DNA of 64,000 nucleotides, taken from the NCBI GenBank assembly GCA_013423325.1, contig BLJB01000127.1:1-64000 (forward strand), given 5' to 3'. This DNA comes from Usnea hakonensis (taxonomy: Eukaryota > Ascomycota > Lecanoromycetes > Lecanorales > Parmeliaceae). A model generated the notes under the pieces. It was not told where the DNA came from. It was given only the letters and a program-made list of their open reading frames with translations, and ran no database searches. Below, one piece after another: positions 43,821 through 54,532 of the stretch; the first letter of the stretch is position 1, and every line of letters begins with the position of its first letter. Made by a program: the position numbers and the translations under genes.

Positions 43821-44348
43821 TCAATTCTGTCTAGGTTTCACAATCCCATCATGTACAACGTAATACACAACAGTACTATCATCCCCCACCGTCGCCAAAA
43901 GCACCCTCTTGCCCCCCCTCCTCTTCCCCCTCTGCTCCTCCCGCCCCTCCTCATCCTCAAGCGGTGGTTCCTCCCCAATCCCATCAAACACCTCCGCAAA
44001 CCTCCTTAACGACCACTTCTCTGCCAAATGCGTCGGCAACACCCACTCCCTCTCCACCTCGACCTCCTCATCCCTCACCCCAGCCTGCACCTCCTCACCT
44101 TGTTGATCGGGATGCACATATATCCTCTTGGGCGGCAGCCCCGCTATCAAGGGCCGTGGCAGCGGGGATTGGGTGAGGGGGGAGTGCGTGTGGATGCGGA
44201 GGGTCGTCCAGGAGTGTTGGTGTTGGAGGTTGTGGAGGGTTTGGAGGGCGAGGGTGTGCAGGTGGGTGGGGTGTGTGGGCGGGGGGTGGTGGGAGGTTAT
44301 GAGGGTGGAGAGGGCGGAAGGGGGTGGGGGGTTGGTGGTGGGTATCAT
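43821..44348 (-). CDS. SEN15: tRNA-splicing endonuclease subunit Sen15
   Basis: One exon, 175 residues. The start is Pro/Ser-rich, then HLHTLALQTLHNLQHQHSWT, LPRPLIAGLPPKRIYVHPD, REWVLPTHLAEKWSLRRFAEVFDGI and the terminal KRVLLATVGDDSTVVYYVVHDGIVKPRQN, which I recognise as the conserved C-terminus of fungal Sen15 proteins. Sen15 is a structural subunit of the heterotetramer (Sen2, Sen34, Sen54, Sen15) that cuts tRNA introns. An acidic/Lys-rich insert (about 125-145) is low-complexity. The coding strand is unusually C-rich. Confidence 0.85.
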   Translation of the reverse strand: MIPTTNPPPPSALSTLITSHHPPPTHPTHLHTLALQTLHNLQHQHSWTTLRIHTHSPLTQSPLPRPLIAGLPPKRIYVHPDQQGEEVQAGVRDEEVEVEREWVLPTHLAEKWSLRRFAEVFDGIGEEPPLEDEEGREEQRGKRRGGKRVLLATVGDDSTVVYYVVHDGIVKPRQN

Positions 44349-44907
44349 TGTGGGATGGATGTTGGGGGGGTGGTTCGAGTGTAGGTGTGGGGTTGTGAGG
44401 TTTTTTGAGGGCTCGTAGCTAGGTCTCTGGTTGCGTATTCATGGTCTTTGCAGACCCAGCAGATTGAAACGGTTGAGACTGAGAGACGGGGCTCATGATC
44501 ACGACTATCTAGATACGAGAACATTGCTATATTGACTGATTTGGTCAAAAAAAGTTCTGGCCAAGCAGTATTGAGCCTCAATGCAGGGTTCACGCTAAAT
44601 TTCAACAACTTTTTGTTAGATGCCCACTTGTATGCTCCATAAAGCAAACGCCTTCACTCGTTACTCCTCTTCTGTGTCTTCATTGCTTCAGAAGTGATTA
44701 GCTGATCTCCAAAATTTGCATTATAGTGCGACTCTACATCGTAATCGCCTCGTATCCTGCTTGGTCTAGTCGACCGCCAACATCCGGTATCCCGGTAGTC
44801 AATCTCAATAATGTCCCTCATTTAACGAGTCCAGATCTGCAAGCCATCACCAGCTTCAGTGACCTCCAAAGGCTTGCAATCAAGGTCTCTACGATCATAC
44901 CACAGTC
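44349..44907. other. Divergent spacer upstream of Sen15 and the DUF2985 gene
   Basis: No gene seen; it should hold both promoters. Confidence 0.5.
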
Positions 44908-46647
44908 ATGGCGAGCACTGAAGATTCATCAATGCCCGCGAGAGACAATGAATCGATCACACCGTCTCCTCAAATTCCATTGTCCGCCGTGGGAGGCATG
45001 GATGATACAATCACAAGAATTCGGTCATCCACGGCGAGCTCAGGCAGAGTAAGAAGCGCGTCGCTCAGATTCTTAGAGTCAAGTCCACCTGTGGGGATGT
45101 GGCAAGCAACCGGCAATGCTCTCGCGCAAGCACCAACGCCAGCAGAGATTCGAAATGGAAGCTTTTCCCATGATGGATGGGATCGGCAAATGCAGCGAAG
45201 GAATAGTACAATCAGTGAAGAAAGCAAATTGCGATTATCAAGGACGAATTCGGCGCAGACACCTGGGAGTTTGCAAAGACAGCAGACAAATACAAACCCT
45301 TTGGACGCACATACTGAGGCCGCTGATGAGGGTAGTCCAATCTCTCCCGCTGTTGAACGAGGAACGACGTCTAGCCAGCGCGCCACTACACTAGGAGCAA
45401 AAGCTCCTCAGATGACTGCCACTACAGACGACGATGACGATGACCAGTTTTCAAAGTTCATTGGACGAGGCAAAATCGATAATCAGTCATACGTCCCAAA
45501 ATCGAAGGCGCCGACCTCTGCAAATGCTGCTGAAGCTAAGGCGCCGGCTGATCCTTACGCTATCCCGGACGACGACGAAGGTGTTGACCCTCTTAATGAA
45601 CGAGAGGGTACCAGACGCCTGCCGAAGAAATTTCAAGATACCGCAGGGGAACCTGTGTTCGTGACAGGCGAGAAGCTGACGACAATCACCACTGGCACTG
45701 CTCGACCATCCTCCTCCTCATCAGCATCAAAAGAGCCGGGGCCCAACGCCGAGGGCGTCTATCCCAATGGCTACAAATTCCCCACAAAGCATACCTGGGG
45801 AGAAGCCACTAAGATTGGTCTTAAAGCCTTCTGGAAATTCACCATCACTCCACTCGGCTTTCTCATCGTCATATATGGTCTCAATGTCGTCGCCTGGGGC
45901 GGCATGCTATTCTTACTACTCATCGGCGGTGGTCAGGAATTCATGTGCTACCCACCGGGATCCCATGGCCAAAAAGAGTGCAATAACATCAACTCTCCCC
46001 GCCGCATCTGGATCGAAATCGATTCTCAGATCCTCAACGCCCTTTTCTGCGTGACAGGCTTCGGTCTCATACCCTGGCGCTTCCGCGACTTCTACTATCT
46101 ACTAAAATTCCGTCTCGGCCACGATCGATCCGCGCTGCGAAGACTGGCCGGCATCCACAGAGGCTGGTTCCGTCTAGCAGGCAGTGAGGACCTCCCCACC
46201 GCCCCCAACGCCCCCGTCAACGACCCACCCAATAACCCCGCCATCCCCCTTCCACCGTCCAAAATCCCCGACGCGCCCCTAACCGGCGTCCGCGCTCCCG
46301 CGACCCGCTTGTGGAAACTCGACTACGTGATCCTGGCCTTTGTCCTCAACACGTTCCTCCAAGCCGTGCTTTCGGGCTTCATGTGGGGGTTCAATCGGTA
46401 CAAGCGGCCGAGCTGGAGCACGGGGACGTTTGTGGCGCTGGCGTGTATTGTGGCGGGGCTGGGGGGGTTGATGTCGTTTCAGGAGGGGAAGAGGGTGAAG
46501 AAGTTTGAGGGGATTCCCGTGAAGGAGGAGGAGGTATTGGCGGATGTGGAGAGGGGGGTTGTTGATGGAGAGAAGGGGGGTAAGAAAGAGGATAAGGCGG
46601 CCAGGGGGCAGGAAGAGAAGAGTTCGGCTCCTGAAGTAAGTGTTTAG
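44908..46647 (+). CDS. DUF2985-type membrane protein
   Basis: One exon, 579 residues. A long disordered, Ser/Thr-rich N-terminal half (to about 290) is followed by the membrane part: PLGFLIVIYGLNVVAWGGMLFLLLIGG, then RIWIEIDSQILNALFCVTGFGLIPWRFRDFYYLLK, which is the signature of DUF2985, then a Pro/Asn-rich loop and two spans (VILAFVLNTFLQAVLSGFMWG and TFVALACIVAGLGGLMSF). The C-tail is Lys/Glu-rich. The family's function is unknown to me. The N-terminal Ser-rich RRNSTISEES resembles phosphorylation sites. Confidence 0.82.
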   Translation: MASTEDSSMPARDNESITPSPQIPLSAVGGMDDTITRIRSSTASSGRVRSASLRFLESSPPVGMWQATGNALAQAPTPAEIRNGSFSHDGWDRQMQRRNSTISEESKLRLSRTNSAQTPGSLQRQQTNTNPLDAHTEAADEGSPISPAVERGTTSSQRATTLGAKAPQMTATTDDDDDDQFSKFIGRGKIDNQSYVPKSKAPTSANAAEAKAPADPYAIPDDDEGVDPLNEREGTRRLPKKFQDTAGEPVFVTGEKLTTITTGTARPSSSSSASKEPGPNAEGVYPNGYKFPTKHTWGEATKIGLKAFWKFTITPLGFLIVIYGLNVVAWGGMLFLLLIGGGQEFMCYPPGSHGQKECNNINSPRRIWIEIDSQILNALFCVTGFGLIPWRFRDFYYLLKFRLGHDRSALRRLAGIHRGWFRLAGSEDLPTAPNAPVNDPPNNPAIPLPPSKIPDAPLTGVRAPATRLWKLDYVILAFVLNTFLQAVLSGFMWGFNRYKRPSWSTGTFVALACIVAGLGGLMSFQEGKRVKKFEGIPVKEEEVLADVERGVVDGEKGGKKEDKAARGQEEKSSAPEVSV

Positions 46648-47535
46648 TGAGGAGGTTTTCGCTCGCGTTAGGCATGGGTTTGGATTTCGTGTATTGAGCA
46701 GCGTATATATAGTTGATTGCAGGCGAGAGGGTATTTATAATTTAAAGACTGCGCACGCAATTGCTCAGGCGTCGTCTTTTGACCAGTGTACAGTCAGAAG
46801 GTAGCTACCTAGAACACAGTCAAAACATTGAATGCATTACCTTACGGCTCTATATATCAATGACCTCTTGGGAGAAAAAGATAGGACAAGATACACAGTT
46901 GCAGGGTTTTCGAATTTGATAAAGGGATTGCTTGTAAGAGTATAGTATATTCTCCTTCGCAATGGAGCCATTTCACAGAATATGTATGTATAGCTCGTTC
47001 AACAACGAAGAATTAGATATCATACCCGCAAGCCCAGCCTTAAGAAGCGAGCCCGCTCACTCAGCTCCCTCTCCTTACATTGTCCCTCAAATTCCTCTCG
47101 CATATCTGATTCCTGGTATCCATTTCACGACATAGACTTTTGCGTGGATTTCGCCGGTAAGATTTATATTGTAATGGTAGCTGGCTCAATGATGGTTAGC
47201 AGTATTCTTGTTCGCAAAGCGGCCTTTATGGTCAATCCAAGTCTCTATTTTTGCGTGCCTTGCTGAAGAAATGCCAGAGATGTAGAGTCGCATGTTGTAC
47301 GCCATTGAGAGTCGGCATAGATCGACTTGATACCCTGCTTTCGATAGGTGACGATGTTCAGAGGATGCTCAGGCAAATGTTTGATTGTATTACTCCCGTC
47401 TGCAATATGCCCGTTTCTGAGCACGAGAAATTGTCACTTCTCGTTCACAGATGTGACTGCTGATGATGAAAGTCGTAGTAGTATTCGGGAGTGGTGATTC
47501 TCCTTGGTGGTGATGTTGGAGGATATGCATCCGAA
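46648..47535. other. Convergent intergenic region, no gene seen
   Basis: This 888-bp spacer between convergent genes shows no conserved frame. Confidence 0.5.
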
Positions 47536-48897
47536 TTAACGCTGTTGTAGAAAGTCCTTGTGGTTCTTCCAAAACTCAACGCAGTCAATATGACCCCAAT
47601 GCTCCACCCAGAATTCTCCAAAGCTATCCTCCACATCAACGTCTACCTTCGCTACTCTCTCGTCTCTCCTGATGCCACACAGAAAGCAACATTTCGGCGC
47701 AGTCGCCACCCCCTCGCTGGGTTTTCCTTGTCTAATAGACATATGTTCCGCAATCTCAGGGATCTTGAAACGCTCACTTGCCGACATTTGGCCGTTCAAA
47801 GCGGCAACTGTAGACCTCAACGGCCCCACCTGCTGCTTCCAAACCTGCAACGTTTCGGCAACTTCTTGATCTTCGCGCCAGCTTTCAGCTTTGTCCACGC
47901 CGACAAGCTTCATGCCGCCTGCTTTGCCAGAGTGGGCTGGTCCAATCTTCATGCTCTGAGAGAGTAGAATATCACGTTTCCACCGGAGCTTGCGGCCGGC
48001 GAGTATGCGCGCTGCTGCTCGTATAGTGGACAGAAGCGCGCGGATCTCTGAGGATTTGCTTGGCTGGTCTAAGCGTTGAGCTGATGTGACTGTTTTCAAT
48101 CTTGCGGGAAGAGACCCAAGGACGTTTGCGATGATGGAGAAGAGTATAGACGGTGGGGGGGTATTTGAAGGTGGAGGCCCGAGGTTCAAGACATCTGTTG
48201 GCATAACAGAACGTGCAGGAAGAGTGTTGGAAAGTTTCGGCCCGGGTTGTGCTGCTTGCGCTGCGTCGAAGTCAACCCATGGTTCGTCATCAATGGTCGG
48301 CTGCTCATGATTTGAAGCCGTTGTAGCTTCAATTCGGCCTCTGGAATCATCTCTCGAGGACTCGTGTCGAGCTCTTGAATGTTCTTGTAATCGTTTTTTG
48401 CTATTGACCCCCCTTATGATGGGAACTAAGGACGCAGGGGTAGAATGCTTTCGAATACTCGCCGGATGCGACAGGACATCCCCAGCTTCTTGAAGCCTCT
48501 CTTGATCCATCAGTGTACGCTCTGCCTCTTTCTTTTTTTTCATGGTCTCGATATCGGCGTCAAACATGACTGACTCCTTGGAGATGACTCCCCACCTATC
48601 TTCCGGGCTTGGAGCATCTTGGAATTTGGTAGTTGGTGGATGAACTTGGGAATATTCATGAGTCCTCGACGACGGCTGCACTCTCGTCCAATCTGAGGCC
48701 ACTGGATGCTTGGTATTGTGTGAAAGCGGTGCGGGGTTTCCAGTAAAGTGCGAGACATTCTCCTCATTCTGCGGGTCTTCAAAATCCCCAAAGTCATCTT
48801 CATCCGCAATTGCTTCTTTTGCAGGGCTTTGAATTGCTATTCCACGCCATGGGCTCGCTTCCGGGCTTCCAAACTCTTTCAACAAATCCGAAGACAT
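47536..48897 (-). CDS. Fungal protein with DFGDF motif and Cys-rich C-terminus
   Basis: One exon, 453 residues from MSSDLLKEFGS (ATG at 48897); the frame continues upstream only to a GTG. Near the start DEDDFGDFEDP resembles the acidic DFGxF motifs that bind clathrin-adaptor ear domains (as in aftiphilin-type proteins). The middle is disordered. The C-terminal 170 residues are helical and end with CCFLCGIRRDE and FWVEHWGHIDCVEFW, a CxxC plus H/C arrangement that could bind zinc. Similar fungal proteins are, as I recall, often labelled Ppk6-like kinases, but I see no kinase motifs. A role in vesicle traffic is inference. Confidence 0.65.
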   Translation of the reverse strand: MSSDLLKEFGSPEASPWRGIAIQSPAKEAIADEDDFGDFEDPQNEENVSHFTGNPAPLSHNTKHPVASDWTRVQPSSRTHEYSQVHPPTTKFQDAPSPEDRWGVISKESVMFDADIETMKKKKEAERTLMDQERLQEAGDVLSHPASIRKHSTPASLVPIIRGVNSKKRLQEHSRARHESSRDDSRGRIEATTASNHEQPTIDDEPWVDFDAAQAAQPGPKLSNTLPARSVMPTDVLNLGPPPSNTPPPSILFSIIANVLGSLPARLKTVTSAQRLDQPSKSSEIRALLSTIRAAARILAGRKLRWKRDILLSQSMKIGPAHSGKAGGMKLVGVDKAESWREDQEVAETLQVWKQQVGPLRSTVAALNGQMSASERFKIPEIAEHMSIRQGKPSEGVATAPKCCFLCGIRRDERVAKVDVDVEDSFGEFWVEHWGHIDCVEFWKNHKDFLQQR

Positions 48898-49272
48898 GTC
48901 GCGGCGTCCATCACCAGTCCAGAAAGGTGCTCTCACACCTAGTAATCACCAATCAAGGCAACATGGCTGTGTATCATTGATCATATTCTCAAAAAGTAAT
49001 TGATCCGTTGTGATTCTGAATCTGAACGCCTAGTAGTTCGACCAGGAATTGCACAGTCTGCGAGGCACTGGTGTTGTATGAATTACAACAAAATATACGA
49101 GTAGAGTAGTTGATATCCGAGAGCCCGCCGGAGAAACATCGGATCGCCCTCTGCTTGGAAATGACCATTAGACAGGCAAGTTTCCTTCAGACATATTTCA
49201 CGATGTGACCACTCTTGCGCACATGCCGATCCCTTCGAGCGGTTCTGTCTTTAAGTTTAGTACCATGTAGGA
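48898..49272. promoter_or_regulatory. Divergent promoter spacer
   Basis: A 375-bp spacer separates the start codons of the DFGDF-motif protein and the TBC protein. Sharing of a promoter by two possible membrane-traffic genes is notable but unproven. Confidence 0.4.
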
Positions 49273-51689
49273 ATGCGGCCCATTCCAGAGACGAAGTAGG
49301 TAGTTGAGCTACAATATCTGGAGTACGGCTGACATGGCACAAGGACTCGATGGGAAGCAACTCTCGCCAACAATGCCTGTTTGTTGGACCTTAGGACTGC
49401 GATAAAAGATGGGGGCTCCAGCAGTCCTTGTGTCATTGGGCTTCGGTCAATATGTTGGAAGGCAAGAGGTCCTTGTATTTTCGAAGATGTGCATGATTGA
49501 CAATGGAACGACTGCAGGCGTTTCTTGTGTTCAAAAGCCTGGAAAAGTCAACATGGGCCAAAACACTTTCCGACTCTAGAAGTGCATACATCTCTCTCAG
49601 AGAGCACTTTCTCAAGTACATCGAGAATCCTGACGACCTTTCAGCGGATGATCCTTTAACAGATACCGAAACGGTAAGCCTTATCACCCTTCAGATCTAC
49701 GATATATAGCAACGACGCCAACGAAGACGTCTGACCTCTCACTAAGACCTTGAAAGTCTCCTTGGAATACACTACGCCAGGATGAGGAGCTCCGAGCTGA
49801 AATATTTCAAGATGTGGAGCGATGTATGCCGGAGAATCTGTACTTCCGCGAGCCGCAGACTCAAACCATGCTACTTGATATTCTATTCATGCATTGCAAG
49901 CTCAATCGAGACATTGGCTACCGACAAGGTATGCATGAAGTGCTGGCCCCTATCCTCTGGGTTGTCTCATGCGATGCTATCGATTCCCAAATTCTTGGGC
50001 CGGATCACGCGGATCTTGATGGGTTGACCTTGGCTTCTTTGGACAATAGATTTGTCGAACATGATGCCTTCACGCTTTTTGGAGCCATCATGCAGACTGT
50101 GAAGACGTTCTACGAGATGGGCAGTTCCAATGAGCCGGCAACAGCAGGCTTACTCAATAATTCGCCCATAGTTGAGCGGAGTAAACGTATACATGAGAAC
50201 TACCTTCATCATGCAGATCCCGAGCTCGCGGAGCATCTGACGGCTATTGAGATTCTTCCGCAAATATTTCTGATACGATGGATTCGTCTCCTGTTTGGGA
50301 GAGAGTTTCCATTTGAAGGCGTTCTTGCTCTGTGGGACGTCTTGTTTGCTGAAGACCCAGCACTGGATCTGGTCGACTTGGTTTCCGTGAGCATGCTTCT
50401 GCGTATAAGATGGCAGCGTAGGTACTTCTCGAGATCGTCTATGGAGTTCATTGTCGCTGACAACCCCAGTCCTCGAAGCAGACTATTCTGCAGCGTTAAC
50501 ACTACTCCTACGATACCCTGTTCCCACAGATCCATATGGACCGTCTACTTTCGTCGGAGATGCTTTGTATCTACGTGATAATCTTCTACTTGACGGAGGT
50601 GACCACATAATCTCAAAGTACTCCAGGAGAGCGCCAGAAACAACGGTAACACGTAAGCTGCCGAAAAAAATCAAACGCGCAAGGACTGCGGAGCAGACAG
50701 CCGCTCAAAAGGCGTCGCTTCCCGAGAAGGCTTCAAGTCCGAGATTGTCGCCTGCTAGGATTCTGCACAGTCAGGGTGGAATCGAAGGCATCATTCACGA
50801 AGCGGCTAAAGGGGTATATCATCAAGGCGAGAGATGGGGAGTGGCTAAAGCGTTACGCGGCGCCGTGCAAGGCCTCCAGTCTGGCAGCAATTCGCCTAGA
50901 CAGCTACAGCAGAATTCTCGGTGGTCTCTTGACAAGGGCCAAACTGTATCCGACAGTCCAAAAGACCTGATTGCAAAGGTCCAGTATTTGGAAGAACGCA
51001 ACAGATCACTGGCAAAATTATTGGAGAAGGCCATGGAGGAACTCTGGACTCAGCAAAGAGACGCGGACCGGAAGCCGAATGAGACGACAGCAGATGCCTT
51101 AAGCTTGGCCATAGCGAAGGTACAATTTGTGCAAGTTTACCTTGAGAATACGACAATGCCACTGCCTCCCGAAGATATTTCGCTCGGAGAGACTAAAAGC
51201 AACGGCGTTGAAACGGACTCTGTATCACCATCGCCAAGATCAGGAGCCTCCCGGTATCATATTCAAAGCGACGGAGCAACAGATGAGAATATTGATAGCC
51301 AGACTCCTCATTCAGTTGAAACAATGACTGCCCCTGTCGAGCGTTCGGCACCAGCATCAGATAAACCCCTTCCATCTACGCCCAAGGTCGGTAATTTGTC
51401 AAGAGCCTCTGGTCTATCACCATTCTCGCAGGCTCGCCCTGCGCTCGCTCAGTCATCTTTCTCCTGGATGCTAGGGGAAGATCAGCAAAAGTCTGGTTTT
51501 GTATCTGCGTCACCCTTCTTGTCGGAGAGGTCAGATGAGCAACGAAAAGGGTTCCAGCTTTTTGGAGATGACAAAAGCGAAGATAGGAGGAACCGTAAAG
51601 GCTCCAACTCGAACGGCAACGGCGGAGACAGTGATGATGATGAGGATGTATTTACTATCGGAACTTTGAAGAGTGGAAGGCTGAAGTAG
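49273..51689 (+). CDS. TBC-domain Rab GTPase-activating protein (TBC1D5-like)
   Basis: Five exons: 49273-49295, 49344-49461, 49518-49673, 49757-50417 and 50470-51689, giving 725 residues from MRPIPETKTRWEATL. The TBC domain spans about 25-290 with GLRSICWKAFLVFKSL, the arginine finger in QDVERCMPEN (R121) and the glutamine finger in IGYRQGMHEVLAP (Q156). It should speed GTP hydrolysis on a Rab protein, probably Rab7-type if TBC1D5-like. A coiled coil follows (LIAKVQYLEERNRSLAKLLEKAMEELW), then a Ser-rich tail ending DEDVFTIGTLKSGRLK. Intron 2 appears to be GC-AG (AAG then GCAAGA), because only this joins CWK to AFLVF. Introns are 48, 56, 83 and 52 bp. Confidence 0.88.
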
Positions 51690-53287
51690 AATGGCTTCGG
51701 TAGCTATATTCCTGGCCAGTGTTTCCGGGTACTTGGCTTTCATCAGCAGCAGGCATTCCGGCAAAGGTCTACAACCTCATAACTATGTATGGGTAGCAAG
51801 CGGGAAGGTAATGTCTTGGAAAGTGGAAAGGTATGAAATGGATTTGTGGACCCTGAATTGCAGCATATTTTACACTTTGCGCCAACCTTTATCAGACAGC
51901 GGGGCTACGCTGGCTTAGGCTTTTAAACGGACCTGTTCCCGCTGATGCTCACATGGAAACGGGATGTTGTAAATAAATGCTGGTGTGGTCTCGGCAGGAT
52001 CAGGGAGCTGGTGATTGGTTTTTAGCGAAGGGTTCATGCAGACAATCCAGCGTCTTGCATAATCTCCGCTGAAAAGGGTCCAATGCAAAATAGCCGTGTG
52101 TATTAGGTACTTTGTTGTGTGAGCAGATGTGTAAAGAGAGGATGAATATATACTTGAGGGATAATAGATACACATGATTGAAGCGATTGGAGAACAGCGA
52201 TAGGCATTATTTTAAGGTCCTCAAATTGAAGGCTTCTCGGTCTTGAAGTAACTACTTTAAGCGCATTGGCTGATAAAGGTACCACCGAGAGGTCCCTATC
52301 GTGGGCGCACTAGGTACCGAGGACTCGTCAGCGGTGCTTCACGGAAGGGGAATAAATGGACGTCCTTTTAGGTGCATGAGAGACAAGAAAGATGATTGAT
52401 GGAGGCTGCACACAGCAGCAAAGTAGGGAATCTAGGGATAGATGGTGGATCAATGGAAATGCGGATAAGCAGACAAGGAAGTTATTAATCGCTTGCAGAT
52501 GCAAGATGCAAGGAGAAGGCGGAGCTTGACTCTTTGAGGGGATATGGATCATATGGTATCTCGCTTGCGAACTTGGATGAAAGGATAAGAAATGGCTTTT
52601 GGACAAGTGTTGCACGAGGGGTGTACAATAAAACGTACAACCTTAGGAGCTGATCCTGGCATGTTTAGGCTGTGTTTAGGGTGATTTATTTAGGGTGAAA
52701 TATGAAATAAAGGTAAGGTAATTTAGGCCAATAATTAGGGTCATACTGGTAATCCGGCTCCACGTTGCAGCTGTCTTCCAAATCATTCGCGACCGATTGC
52801 TCCAGCCTTTGTGAGTCTTTGGCCATCTCTCCCAACTAACAACTAACCACCACCCACCACACAGCATCATAACAAAGCAGGTACGTTCCTAGAAACCCCG
52901 CTTTCTTTCCAAAATGCCATCTTTCATCCTTCTAACAACAACAAACCATCAGTACAGCTTCAGAAATCATCAAACATTCAGCTTCACAATCCGTCCCACT
53001 CCCATCCATAGCTCCAATTCGCCTTCGCGGATCATCGGCCGAGCTCATTCATAATAATCACTTGCCCACCACATCTCAATAAGCGGAAATCTTATTGTCA
53101 CCGGACCTTGTATCTCGTGAGAATCTCCACCCAGTCCGACATCGCCGTTCATTGTTACGCGTATAATAAATCTTCTCTGATCGCATCATCCGCTTACTTC
53201 CATCAACACCGAAGCTGACTCACAACGCCCTCTTCTCTTCTAGCAAAGAAAGATACATACCTCCATCCCAATACTCGCAACGTTATC
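51690..53287. other. Long intergenic region upstream of STB3
   Basis: About 1.6 kb without a supportable gene. Near 52676-52740 TTTAGGG-like words recur irregularly. The last 400 bp are C/T-rich and probably hold the STB3 promoter and a long 5' leader. Confidence 0.5.
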
Positions 53288-54532
53288 ATGGCTCCTACCA
53301 GCATCAACACCAACTCTACCATTGCTTTGGCCTTGGCTGGAATGACGGAGTCCATCGACACCCCCAAGCCGCGCGACAACTTCTGGGCCGGCAAGGACAG
53401 CTTCGCTGCCGTGGCGGCCAGATCTCTGCCGGTCAAGAAGCATAATGCCGGTCTTCCTACTCCTCCCAACTCCATCTCCCCTTCCCTTCCTCCCCAAGCC
53501 TACAAGGACCGCGCCTCTACTGGACCTCTCACTCCCCCGGCTCCCACCCACGTCGATTCCGACATTGATCTTGAAGATGCTGTCGAGCACGCCAAGGCCC
53601 AAGACACCCCTCAGCACGGTCTTACAGCTCGCGGTCTCAGCAAGCTGGATGATTTGGATGCGGTTGGAGCCATCACTCCTGGTCTGCTTGCCAAGCACCA
53701 CCTTCCCGGTATTCTCCTCGAAAACGGTCCCCTCGCCATCCGTCATGTCATGGGCTACCTGACCACCTCCGTCCCAGGCTTCTCTGGTATCCCCCCTGCG
53801 AAAGCAAGAAGACTTGTAGTGGGGGCTCTAGAAGGCCGTGGCAGTGACGGCCAGCAGGGTGGTATCGATGGGAACGTGATGTTCGAAAAGGTCGGGTGGG
53901 GTAGATGGGACGCTCGGCAACGAGGACAACCCTCCCGAGAAGCCCGAGAAGCTCGACAAAACCAAACACCATTACCCCAAGGTAGTCTCCGCATACCGGT
54001 CACCAGCACGCGGCAAGATCGAAAGCGGGACCAGAACTTTGCTACCTCTTACGATGCGGAAAAAGAGTACGACACCCCGATGGAAGACATCACCATGCTT
54101 GAACACGAAGCTGATAAGATGTCCCTCGACGGCTTGGACGACTCCTGCTCCTCCGCTTCTCCTCCGAACAAGCGGCAAGTGCCAGACTGCGACTTTGACG
54201 ACGTCACCGATGAGGAAGACTGGGCATCGATCGGCGCCGCTGCATTACGGCAAGGCTCATATCCATTAAGCGGCGGTCTGATTCCTACGAATCACCACCG
54301 ATATGCTCAGCGCTTTGATCCGAAGAGCAGAGGCAGGGGAGCAGCAGGACGGCCACCAAGCACAACAGCGAAGAGTATGCCGACTACAAATAGATTAATG
54401 TATAATAATAAGCAGCAGCAGCAGCAGCAGCAAGCTGCCCATGCGTTGATGGGTTTCTCGCCTATGCCCGAAGACAGCGATGCCCAGGATCGCGAGGCCG
54501 TCGAGGCATTACTGAAGCTCAGCAGTGTCTGA
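53288..54532 (+). CDS. STB3: STB3-type Sin3-binding transcription factor
   Basis: One exon, 414 residues. The conserved block is about residues 128-212: AITPGLLAKHHLPGILLENGPLAIRHVMGYLTTSVPGFSGIPPAKARRLVVGALEGRG, a short gap, then GGIDGNVMFEKVGWGRWDAR, which is the STB3 family domain. In yeast Stb3 binds the ribosomal RNA processing element and Sin3, and represses ribosome-biogenesis genes until nutrient signalling moves it out of the nucleus. Flanks are disordered, with a Pro/Thr-rich LPTPPNSISPS phosphosite-like segment, an acidic EDITMLEHEADKMS helix, a DVTDEEDWASIGAAALR motif and a seven-Gln run. The C-terminus EAVEALLKLSSV is typical of fungal members. Confidence 0.87.
   Translation: MAPTSINTNSTIALALAGMTESIDTPKPRDNFWAGKDSFAAVAARSLPVKKHNAGLPTPPNSISPSLPPQAYKDRASTGPLTPPAPTHVDSDIDLEDAVEHAKAQDTPQHGLTARGLSKLDDLDAVGAITPGLLAKHHLPGILLENGPLAIRHVMGYLTTSVPGFSGIPPAKARRLVVGALEGRGSDGQQGGIDGNVMFEKVGWGRWDARQRGQPSREAREARQNQTPLPQGSLRIPVTSTRQDRKRDQNFATSYDAEKEYDTPMEDITMLEHEADKMSLDGLDDSCSSASPPNKRQVPDCDFDDVTDEEDWASIGAAALRQGSYPLSGGLIPTNHHRYAQRFDPKSRGRGAAGRPPSTTAKSMPTTNRLMYNNKQQQQQQQAAHALMGFSPMPEDSDAQDREAVEALLKLSSV

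Noticed and set aside
43909..44418. Several plus-strand ORFs opposite Sen15
   Set aside because: Antisense shadows of the strongly biased Sen15 coding strand.
52676..52740. Telomere-like TTTAGGG words
   Set aside because: Irregular spacing and few copies; no array, so not an internal telomere.
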